Assembly: GCA_947625615.1 (NCBI GenBank)
Contig: CANQPB010000011.1
Location: forward strand, 1 to 64,000
DNA from: an uncultured Clostridia bacterium
Lineage (GTDB): Bacteria > Bacillota > Clostridia > Oscillospirales > Ruminococcaceae
Direction of reading: 5' to 3'
DNA: 64,000 bases
Shown: positions 56,488 through 64,000 of the stretch, one piece after another
How the letters are laid out: each line of letters begins with the position of its first letter
How positions within the stretch are numbered: position 1 is the first letter of the stretch
Notes under the pieces: generated by a model
The model's database searches: none
What the model was told of the DNA's origin: nothing
What the model saw: the letters and a program-made list of their open reading frames with translations, nothing else
Program-made: the position numbers and the translations under genes

Positions 56488-57571
56488 TGCCAGCCATCCT
56501 TGTCTTATTCAATAATCTGTTTTCAATTTTTTTCGTAAGGCTTCCTACTATATATCTGTGGGACAATACCGCCAAAACGCCAATTACTATAAAGGAAGCT
56601 ATAAACGTAATTGCAAATTGCCTTACCGAGGTAAACTCGCGGCAAATATTGTTTATAATAAAATTGATCACTACCATGTGATAAAGGTAAAAACTATAAG
56701 AATAATCTTGTTTTAATCTTTTTTTGAAAGAAAATCCGATTCCCGTCAGCATTAAAAGCATTATCAGAGTTGTGATCAGATTATAACGTATCCCACTGAA
56801 TATTTTCACGAGTGAACTCGGCGTAAGATATTCCCAAATCAGGTACGCTGCCGCAAAAATCCACTTCCATTTTACGAGGATAGGTATTAACGTATTTCGA
56901 TTGTAATATACACACATTCCGATAAGGAATATCCACAGAAAAGAGACCAGATTGCACTGCAATAATTTATATACAATCTCGGGATAAAGCCCTTTTCCCT
57001 TTTCAAGCGCCCAGTCAAGAATCATTCCAAATGCAATTACAACACTCCATGCTTTTATTCCCTTTCTCTTCAGCCACTTTGCAAGGAAAATGGCAGCTAT
57101 GTAAAACTGTATATCAACAGTAATAGTCCATAATGCCCCGTTCGGCACACCAACGCCGTAATCTCTTAGCCATTCATCGGTATAAAATTGGAAAACAGTC
57201 ATTTGTGTACCAATATACACTGCTATATCTTTACAGCTGTACCCCCCCCCGCGTGAAATTAAGATGAGCGCAAGGTTAAGAAGTACATCCGCCCAAAGTT
57301 CTGGGAAAATTCTGATTGCGCGCCGTTTAAGAAATTCGCTTGTTTTATATCGTTCAAGAGATTTTGCTATAAAGAGCCCACTCAGGAAAAAGAATACAGG
57401 AACTCCTCTCACAAAATATGCAACGCCATGAAGCAAATCACTATCAAATGAAAAATGAGTAATAAAATGTCCAAGAAAGACTGTAAAGGCGCAGATCAGC
57501 CTTATTATGTCAAAACAGTTATCATTTATGTTGACCTTAGCTGCGTTATCGTCCACGTTCATTTCCTCCAC
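56471..57571 (-). CDS. Acyltransferase family 3 (OafA-like) membrane protein
   Basis: CFDIIRLICAFTVFLGHFITHF; VRGVPVFFFLSGLFIAKSLERY; ALWTITVDIQFYI. Confidence 0.9.
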   Translation of the reverse strand: MEEMNVDDNAAKVNINDNCFDIIRLICAFTVFLGHFITHFSFDSDLLHGVAYFVRGVPVFFFLSGLFIAKSLERYKTSEFLKRRAIRIFPELWADVLLNLALILISRGGGYSCKDIAVYIGTQMTVFQFYTDEWLRDYGVGVPNGALWTITVDIQFYIAAIFLAKWLKRKGIKAWSVVIAFGMILDWALEKGKGLYPEIVYKLLQCNLVSFLWIFLIGMCVYYNRNTLIPILVKWKWIFAAAYLIWEYLTPSSLVKIFSGIRYNLITTLIMLLMLTGIGFSFKKRLKQDYSYSFYLYHMVVINFIINNICREFTSVRQFAITFIASFIVIGVLAVLSHRYIVGSLTKKIENRLLNKTRMAGNAERH

Positions 57572-58683
57572 ACCATCTTATTAACAACGCCTGTATAGCT
57601 CTGAATAATTTTAACAACCTTAGTGCTCACATTAACATCTGTATACGCCGGAACCTCAATACCAAAATCGCCGTTTCTGTTCATCTTTACGGCAAGATCG
57701 ACGGCTTGAAGCACCCTGTCGCCGGTTATAGAGCCTATGATAAATACTCCTTTGTCTAAAGCCTCCGGACGTTCTGTAGATGTCCTTATAGATACAGCCG
57801 GGAATTTGAAATACGCGCTTTCCTCTGGCAATGTTCCGCTGTCGGAAACCACGCAGAATGCATTTTTCTGAAGCTTGTTATAGTCAAAGAATCCAAGCGG
57901 TTTATGCTGCATAACTCTTTTGTCAAACTCAAATCCACGAGCCTCGATGTACTTTTTTGAACGCGGGTGACAGCTGTAAAGTATCGGCATGTCATACTTT
58001 TTTGCCATTTCATTCACAGCATTCATCAGGCTGAAAAAGTTGCTTTCAATATCGATATTCTCTTCGCGGTGAGCGGAAAGAAGTATATATATTCCCTTTT
58101 CAAGTCCTAACTGTTCAAGCACGTTGCTGCTATCTATTCTTTCCTCGTATTCGCTGAGTACTTCCGCCATCGGCGAGCCTACAACATAGGTATACTCTGG
58201 CTTGACACCCGTATCAAGAATATACCGTCTTGCGTGTTCCGAATAGCAAAGGTTCACATCGCTCGTCACATCGACAATACGTCTGATAACCTCTTCGGGA
58301 AGATTTTCGTCCTTGCAACGGTTGCCTGCTTCCATATGAAATACCGGTATTTTAAGCCTTTTTGCAGAAATAACGCACAGACAAGAATTTGTATCTCCCA
58401 AAACTATGATTGCATCGGGCTTGACCTCGGACATCAGCTCATACGATTTTGAAATAACATTGCCCATCGTCTGGCCGAGATTGTCGCCTACAACTCCAAG
58501 ATAATAATCAGGTTCTCTGAGCCCCAGATCTTCAAAGAAAACTTTGTTCAACTCATAATCATAGTTCTGCCCTGTATGCACCAAAACATGGTTAAAGTAT
58601 TTGTCGGCTTTTTTGATTATTGCCGACATTTTTATTATCTCGGGACGAGTGCCGACTATCGTCATAAGTTTAAGCTTGCTCAT
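57559..58683 (-). CDS. Non-hydrolysing UDP-N-acetylglucosamine 2-epimerase family (WecB/FnlC/WbvD-like)
   Basis: LMTIVGTRPEIIKMSAIIKKADKYFNHVLVHTGQNYDYELNKVFF; VLGDTNSCLCVISAKRLKIPVFHMEAGNRC; DSGTLPEESAYFKFPAVSIR. Confidence 0.93.
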   Translation of the reverse strand: MSKLKLMTIVGTRPEIIKMSAIIKKADKYFNHVLVHTGQNYDYELNKVFFEDLGLREPDYYLGVVGDNLGQTMGNVISKSYELMSEVKPDAIIVLGDTNSCLCVISAKRLKIPVFHMEAGNRCKDENLPEEVIRRIVDVTSDVNLCYSEHARRYILDTGVKPEYTYVVGSPMAEVLSEYEERIDSSNVLEQLGLEKGIYILLSAHREENIDIESNFFSLMNAVNEMAKKYDMPILYSCHPRSKKYIEARGFEFDKRVMQHKPLGFFDYNKLQKNAFCVVSDSGTLPEESAYFKFPAVSIRTSTERPEALDKGVFIIGSITGDRVLQAVDLAVKMNRNGDFGIEVPAYTDVNVSTKVVKIIQSYTGVVNKMVWRK

Positions 58684-58695
58684 ATTAAATATCCT

Positions 58696-59556
58696 TTACA
58701 GATTATAGTGCTTGTAGAGTTCCTTGTGATTTCTCATCCACTCCGCCATCTCTTTGACCATCGTTTCATAGTCGGGAACAAGATACCTGCCGTCGATCTT
58801 CGATGCAACAAGGGATTTGTCCAAAGATACGCCTTCAACCGGAGTTATAGTAAGCTCATCATTTCTGATATAGTGATTAAACAGCTTCAAAAGTTCATAT
58901 TTTGTAATGCTCGTTTGCGGAACGGAATTATAAATCCCAGTTATCTCATGCTCCATTACATATTCCATAGTTTTTGCAAGCTGCAGAGTTGTCTGACCCG
59001 TCCACACAGCACCGGTATAACCGTTTATGCTACCGCTTTGTTTCATAAACCAGTTGAGCAGTCCAATGCCGTTTTCATTGATGTCCGGACCAACAATGGA
59101 ATTTCGAAGCGTTGTGTTTTTATCGTCATCAAGCTCGCCTAAAGCCTTTGTGCGATCATAGAAGGTTTCGCCGTCGCGAAAATCGTCGACATTATATGAA
59201 CCTTTCTTCCCGGAAAAAACGCAGTCGGTGCTCATATGTATAATTCGTGCGTTCATGTCCTTTGTAACCTGCGCAAGAAAATGCGGAAAATAAGAATTCA
59301 AAAGCACCGCACCCGCATGATTGTTTTCGGCAAACTGATTCAGAACGCCTATGCAGTTAATCACATAGTCATATTTGCCATCTGAAATTATCTTTTTAAC
59401 ATTTTCAAAATCCGTCGCGTCACCGACTATCCCCTCAACAAGAGGGTTGGGCTCTAAAGAAAAGCCGGTGACGTCGTGTCCTCTTTCAATCAAATATAGA
59501 GCTATCTGATGCCCCGCCATTCCGGCAGAGCCCATTACCAAAACTTTTTTACCCAT
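58696..59556 (-). CDS. RmlD-like sugar-nucleotide reductase (WbvR-like; lacks the CapF cupin extension)
   Basis: KKVLVMGSAGMAGHQIALYLIERGHDVTG; DYVINCIGVLNQFAENN; HMSTDCVFSGKKGSYNVDD; 286 aa only. Confidence 0.85.
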   Translation of the reverse strand: MGKKVLVMGSAGMAGHQIALYLIERGHDVTGFSLEPNPLVEGIVGDATDFENVKKIISDGKYDYVINCIGVLNQFAENNHAGAVLLNSYFPHFLAQVTKDMNARIIHMSTDCVFSGKKGSYNVDDFRDGETFYDRTKALGELDDDKNTTLRNSIVGPDINENGIGLLNWFMKQSGSINGYTGAVWTGQTTLQLAKTMEYVMEHEITGIYNSVPQTSITKYELLKLFNHYIRNDELTITPVEGVSLDKSLVASKIDGRYLVPDYETMVKEMAEWMRNHKELYKHYNL

Positions 59557-59568
59557 GACCCACCTCCA

Positions 59569-60603
59569 CTACATATTCAAACAATTTCTAACGTAGTCGG
59601 TCGTCATAAGCTTGTCCACAACGCCGTTGACGTCGAGACGATTGGTATTGTGACTTGTGTATGCTTCGTCCGCCATCGTGTGAACCTCTCCCTTGACAAA
59701 GAATTTATCATAGTTCAGATCTCTACTGTCTGCTGCTACGCGATAGTACCCGCCCATATCCTCGGAGCGAAGCCGCTCCTCTCGGGTCATAAGCGTTTCA
59801 TAGAGCTTCTCACCGTGTCGTGTACCGATAATATTCGTACCTGTATCCCCGAACAGCTTCTGAACTGCCTTTGCAAGGTCGCCAATGGTAGAGGCATCGG
59901 CTTTCTGAATGAACAAATCTCCGGGGTTGGCATGCTCAAAGGCAAATTTTACAAGGTCAACCGCTTCATCTAAATTCATCAGGAAGCGGGTCATGTTCGG
60001 GTCGGTAATAGTGATGGGATTGCCGGCTTTTATCTGATCAATAAACAGCGGTATAACGCTGCCGCGGCTGCACATGACGTTGCCGTAGCGGGTGCAGCAG
60101 ATGACAGTCCCGCCCCGTTCTGCGGCCACTCGCGCATTAGCGAAGATGACGTGCTCCATCATCGCCTTCGAGATTCCCATCGCATTGATTGGGTATGCTG
60201 CCTTGTCCGTCGAAAGACACACAATGCGCTTAACGCCCTCGTCGATTGCGGCATGAAGGACATTGTCAGTGCCGATGACGTTTGTGCGGACAGCCTCCAT
60301 CGGGAAGAATTCACAGGAGGGAACCTGCTTCAGCGCGGCCGCATGGAATATGTAATCAACGCCGTGCATCGCATCGCGAACCGACTGCAGGTTGCGCACG
60401 TCGCCGATGAAGAACTTGACTTTTTTCGCCTGCTCGGGACACTTTGCCTGAAGCTCGTGGCGCATATCGTCCTGCTTTTTTTCGTCGCGGGAAAAGATTC
60501 GTATCTCGGCGATGTCGGTGTTAAGAAAGTGCTTGAGGACTGTGTTGCCGAACGAACCTGTGCCGCCGGTGATCATTAAGGTTGAATTGGAAAAGTTAAG
60601 CAT
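59569..60603 (-). CDS. UDP-GlcNAc 4,6-dehydratase/epimerase (CapE/FnlA/WbvB-like)
   Basis: TLMITGGTGSFGNTVLKHFL; FHAAALKQVPSCEFFPMEAVRTNVIGTDNVLHAAI; CLSTDKAAYPINAMGISKAMMEHV. Confidence 0.92.
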   Translation of the reverse strand: MLNFSNSTLMITGGTGSFGNTVLKHFLNTDIAEIRIFSRDEKKQDDMRHELQAKCPEQAKKVKFFIGDVRNLQSVRDAMHGVDYIFHAAALKQVPSCEFFPMEAVRTNVIGTDNVLHAAIDEGVKRIVCLSTDKAAYPINAMGISKAMMEHVIFANARVAAERGGTVICCTRYGNVMCSRGSVIPLFIDQIKAGNPITITDPNMTRFLMNLDEAVDLVKFAFEHANPGDLFIQKADASTIGDLAKAVQKLFGDTGTNIIGTRHGEKLYETLMTREERLRSEDMGGYYRVAADSRDLNYDKFFVKGEVHTMADEAYTSHNTNRLDVNGVVDKLMTTDYVRNCLNM

Positions 60604-60643
60604 ATAATCTACCTACTTTATTGTAATTTACGAATAAACAACA

Positions 60644-61876
60644 TTATTTAAGCCAGAACATCATTTTTTCAACACGATCAAGCAACATTTTTTTGTTAAA
60701 ATTTAAATTTGAATAACTCAAAGCGTTCTGGCTAATTTTTGTTCTTTCTGCCGGAGTCATATTCATCAGGTTTATAATGTTTTCGGTCAATCCTTCTGCG
60801 TCTTCGGCATTGCTGACCAAACCTGAGCCGGAATCCCTGATAATCTCCTGCACCTCACCGTCAGCAGAAACAAGAATAGGTTTCCCGCACGCCATACAAG
60901 ACTGAGTCTTAGCAGGTATAGTCATTGAAAATACTTCGCTTTTGGACAGACAAATCAGCAGAGCATCAGCAAAGAAAAAGTATTCTGGGATTTCTTCAGC
61001 AGGCTTACGATCTATAAAATTAAAGTATCGCTCTATTCCGACATTTTTAATTCTGCCTACTAACTCACTTTTAAATCTGCCATCACCGATTATATTAAAC
61101 CTTACCAGCAAATCTTTCTCTTGCAGTTGTTTTGCAACATCAACCAATATTCCGAGCCCCTGTGCATAGCCTATGTTGCCGGCAAAAACGATGTTGAATG
61201 CTCCGTCCCGCGGGATCTCTTTTTGGGGCGCATCGGATAACGGCTTGTAAAAATCTTCGGCATACTGCGGCCAGTAAATTATCTTTTCGTCTGCCGATCC
61301 GTTACCGCATTCGATACGGCTGCTTATATCTTTTTTAAAGCTTTTTGATGAAATCAAAATTTTGTCGCAATGTTTATAGATGTAATTCACCATTTTGCTG
61401 ATCGGTCCGATAATGAGTTTACTGTGTATACCGGTTATTATCTCAACGTTTTGAGGCCACAGGTCTGTAACATAAAGAACGTTCGGTATCTTCTGCTTCT
61501 TTGAAAACCAAACTCCGATAAGAGCCTGGGTCATCGGGGAAACCTCATAGGTAAAAATCGTATCAGGTTTAAGCTTTGTGAATACTTTCCAAAAATATCC
61601 GGAAACAACAAATGATAAATAGTTGCAAATAAGTCCGACCGACGAGTGCCCTCTTGCTATAATCGGCAGACGGATAATATCTACACCGTTCCAAGTTTCA
61701 CGGCGCTTTTTTCTCCATCCGTATCCTTCGAAGAATTTTCCCTGAGGATAATTCGGTATTCCGGTCAGAACAGTAACTTTATAGCCTCGTCTGATCCACT
61801 CTAAAGCAATATCGTTTATTCGGAATTGTTCCGGATAAAAGTATTGAGAGATAATAAGAATGTGTTTTTGTTCCAT
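60644..61876 (-). CDS. Glycosyltransferase, WbuB-like GT4
   Basis: ILIISQYFYPEQFRINDIALEWIRRGYKVTVLTGIPNYPQGKFFEGYGW; IVFAGNIGYAQGLGILVDVAKQLQEK. Confidence 0.9.
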   Translation of the reverse strand: MEQKHILIISQYFYPEQFRINDIALEWIRRGYKVTVLTGIPNYPQGKFFEGYGWRKKRRETWNGVDIIRLPIIARGHSSVGLICNYLSFVVSGYFWKVFTKLKPDTIFTYEVSPMTQALIGVWFSKKQKIPNVLYVTDLWPQNVEIITGIHSKLIIGPISKMVNYIYKHCDKILISSKSFKKDISSRIECGNGSADEKIIYWPQYAEDFYKPLSDAPQKEIPRDGAFNIVFAGNIGYAQGLGILVDVAKQLQEKDLLVRFNIIGDGRFKSELVGRIKNVGIERYFNFIDRKPAEEIPEYFFFADALLICLSKSEVFSMTIPAKTQSCMACGKPILVSADGEVQEIIRDSGSGLVSNAEDAEGLTENIINLMNMTPAERTKISQNALSYSNLNFNKKMLLDRVEKMMFWLK

Positions 61877-62754
61877 TAGAACTGTGACTCCGTTTTTTCT
61901 ATGGACTTACGCAAGGAAATCAAATTGAACTCGTCGTATCTACTCATTTCCCTCTCATACCTCAAACTCCCGAACGCCTTATTGACAACCGGCGTCACAT
62001 GGCTGAGTAGTTTCAGTGCCCAACCAAACCCTTTCACCAGCCACACCCGTTTTCCGTGAGCCTCTGCAATCATCTTCACCAACTCGCTTGTGTTGCTGTA
62101 CTCCTCATTCTGCGGCCAGAAAGTGCCGCTTTCTTCGTTTTCTATCATCAGCCGCACAAACTCGCACAAGTTTTCAATATACAGCATCGACCGCTGGTTT
62201 TTCACATATGGGAATATCGGCGTTTTCTGCGCTATCTTCGAGAGCAAAGGATAGTTTCCTTTGCTGCCTTTTCCGTATATCATCGGCGGACGAAGGATTA
62301 CGACCTTGAAATTTTCGTCATTCAGCGGTCTGATTCCGTTTTCAGCCTGAACCTTGCTGTCGCCGTAGCAATTTGTAGGGGAAACAGGCGTATCTTTCGT
62401 GATCAGCTTGTCTTTTCCAATGGGTGCGCTGTCGCCGTAAACGATTGCGCTGCTCATAAAGATAAACTGTTTGACACCGTCTGTCTTTGCTTTCTTGGCA
62501 GTTTCTATAGTCAAATCGGTATTGACCGAGTAGTAAAGCTTTTCTTTCTCCGCGCTTATCTTTCCGCTGTCGGAATGTGCGATCCCCGCGACATGAAACA
62601 CGCTGTCATATCCCGAAAAGCTTTTTTCTCTCCAGCTTCCGTCGATCATATCAACGGTATCTATCTCATACCATTCGGGATAATTTTCTTTTATATACTT
62701 TTCAAAAGACGTGCCTATGTAGCTGTTTACGCCAGTTATCAGTATCTTCTTCAT
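61876..62754 (-). CDS. NAD-dependent epimerase/dehydratase (SDR)
   Basis: KILITGVNSYIGTSFEKYI; VFHVAGIAHSDSGKISAEKEKLYYSVN; FIFMSSAIVYGDS; CYGDSKVQAENGI. Confidence 0.9.
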   Translation of the reverse strand: MKKILITGVNSYIGTSFEKYIKENYPEWYEIDTVDMIDGSWREKSFSGYDSVFHVAGIAHSDSGKISAEKEKLYYSVNTDLTIETAKKAKTDGVKQFIFMSSAIVYGDSAPIGKDKLITKDTPVSPTNCYGDSKVQAENGIRPLNDENFKVVILRPPMIYGKGSKGNYPLLSKIAQKTPIFPYVKNQRSMLYIENLCEFVRLMIENEESGTFWPQNEEYSNTSELVKMIAEAHGKRVWLVKGFGWALKLLSHVTPVVNKAFGSLRYEREMSRYDEFNLISLRKSIEKTESQF

Positions 62755-63422
62755 TTAATAACCGTTTCCTTCGCAGTTTCTTCTGTCTTAATGCTTCCCG
62801 TTCCGCCCTCGACCACTCCGTCGTGCCTGAGAACGGAAATAAACGTCCCGAAGAAGCATCTCAGATCCATCATAAAGCCCTTGAATTTTCCTTCATTCAG
62901 CACTTTGACATAATCGCCGTCGAGCTTTGCCTTAACAGGTATTTCAAGCTCATCTCTGCCGTTTATCTGCGCCCAGCCCGTAAGCCCTGGGCGCACGTCG
63001 TTTGCGCCGTATTTATCTCGCTCGTCGGCTAAATCGTCCTGGTTCCAAAGAGCGGGGCGAGGACCGACTATCGCCATATCGCCTTTGACTATGTTGAATA
63101 TCTGGGGCAGCTCGTCTATGCTCATCTTCCGCATAAACTTTCCCCACCTCGTTATGTACTGCTCGGGATTTTCAAGCATATGGGTCGGAACGTCGTGCGG
63201 CGTGGACATCTTCATACTCCTGAATTTGTAGCAGTTGAAAAACGTCCGCTTGATTCCAATTCGCTTCTGCTTGAAAATTACAGGTCCCGGGTCATCAATA
63301 AATATAATCAGCGAAACTATAAGCATAGGTATCGCGAGAATTATCAAGCCGACTAAAGAAAGTATTAAATCAATAAACCTTTTAATACAGTTTTTGTACA
63401 TTTTCTCAGCCTCATATATCAA
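62751..63422 (-). CDS. Initiating phosphoglycosyl transferase (sugar transferase, PglC/WcaJ C-domain type)
   Basis: CIKRFIDLILSLVGLIILAIPMLIVSLIIFIDDPGPVIFKQKRIG; MRKMSIDELPQIFNIVKGDMAIVGPRPAL. Confidence 0.94.
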   Translation of the reverse strand: MIYEAEKMYKNCIKRFIDLILSLVGLIILAIPMLIVSLIIFIDDPGPVIFKQKRIGIKRTFFNCYKFRSMKMSTPHDVPTHMLENPEQYITRWGKFMRKMSIDELPQIFNIVKGDMAIVGPRPALWNQDDLADERDKYGANDVRPGLTGWAQINGRDELEIPVKAKLDGDYVKVLNEGKFKGFMMDLRCFFGTFISVLRHDGVVEGGTGSIKTEETAKETVIK

Positions 63423-64000
63423 TTAAATTCCTCATCAAGAACGGATTTTTCAACAACTTTTGCATATTCCTCCGCGCTGAACTTTTCAACAATTCTGCCC
63501 GCGTCAAGCTTTGTTCCGCTCTCGACGACCGCGCCGCTCATTATGATTGCACCGCAGTTTATGTGGCAGTAGTTCATAACCATGCTGTTGTGATTCACCA
63601 CCGCGCCCATCGAAACTATCGTCCCCGCGCTTATAACGGCGTTCGCGTGGATTCCCGCCAGAGGCTCTACAATACAGCCCTTTGCAAGCTGCGCCGACGG
63701 TGAAACGTAGGCTCTCGGCGAAACCAGAATCGGCACGGTATAGCCGTATTCTTCAAGCTTTTTTGTGAGATTTCGTCTTATCTTCGGATTTCCTATCGCG
63801 ACGATTGCGTATGAATAATCCGCTGAAAACCGCTCGGCATCATCGAACTTTCCTATGGATTCCTCATGATAGTTCGGATTATCCTTGCCGAAACTGTCAT
63901 CAAGAAAACTAATTTTTTCAAAGAAATTCATCGACTGCGCTATCTCTTTTGCGACCGTCCCGTACTGCCCCGCGCCGAGAATCAAAAGATTTTTGTTCAT
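63419..64000 (-). CDS. NeuD/PglD-like sugar O-/N-acetyltransferase
   Basis: NLLILGAGQYGTVAKEIA; AIVAIGNPKIRRNLTKKLEEYGY; SAQLAKGCIVEPLAGIHANAVISAGTIVSMGAVVNHNSMV; ATG lies exactly at the window edge. Confidence 0.85.
   Translation of the reverse strand: MNKNLLILGAGQYGTVAKEIAQSMNFFEKISFLDDSFGKDNPNYHEESIGKFDDAERFSADYSYAIVAIGNPKIRRNLTKKLEEYGYTVPILVSPRAYVSPSAQLAKGCIVEPLAGIHANAVISAGTIVSMGAVVNHNSMVMNYCHINCGAIIMSGAVVESGTKLDAGRIVEKFSAEEYAKVVEKSVLDEEFN

Overview
The window looks like a Clostridia/Ruminococcaceae-type chromosome segment, judged from gene content and codon style only. From left to right it contains: (i) a type I restriction-modification locus (partial hsdS, a PIN-domain gene, hsdM), an XRE regulator and small integrative-element-like ORFs, ending at the 3' end of a tRNA-Leu(UAG) gene; (ii) a GC-rich chromosomal region with a CE15-like esterase, phosphomannomutase/phosphoglucomutase, prfB, a leucine-rich-repeat lipoprotein, tmcAL, an OGG-like glycosylase, an M23 peptidase, a nitroreductase, a VanX-like dipeptidase and a TetR regulator; (iii) a plant-glycan and deoxysugar block (GH115, GH97, GH127, a PL11 remnant, fucI, a RhaB-like kinase, a fucA-like aldolase); (iv) an AT-richer accessory zone with a decayed response-regulator chimera, a receiver-less Spo0A_C protein with 0A-box-like sites in its own promoter, an AlbA_2/RecG-like gene split by an amber codon and flanked by TTAYAGTTTA motifs, and a RelBE-type TA pair; (v) a 23-gene minus-strand polysaccharide cluster (40.3-64.0 kb). 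That cluster includes a phosphoglycosyl transferase, a Wzx/Wzy pair, a Stealth phosphotransferase, a UDP-L-QuiNAc/FucNAc-type trio, a pyruvyltransferase and a distal FkbH/ACP/VOC/MBOAT/SGNH module. I propose this distal module as an ACP-dependent (possibly glyceryl) decoration system. Several intergenic hairpin repeat families occur in 5-18 kb. No CRISPR array, rRNA, transposase or complete prophage was seen. All family calls come from reading motifs in the supplied translations; no database search was run.
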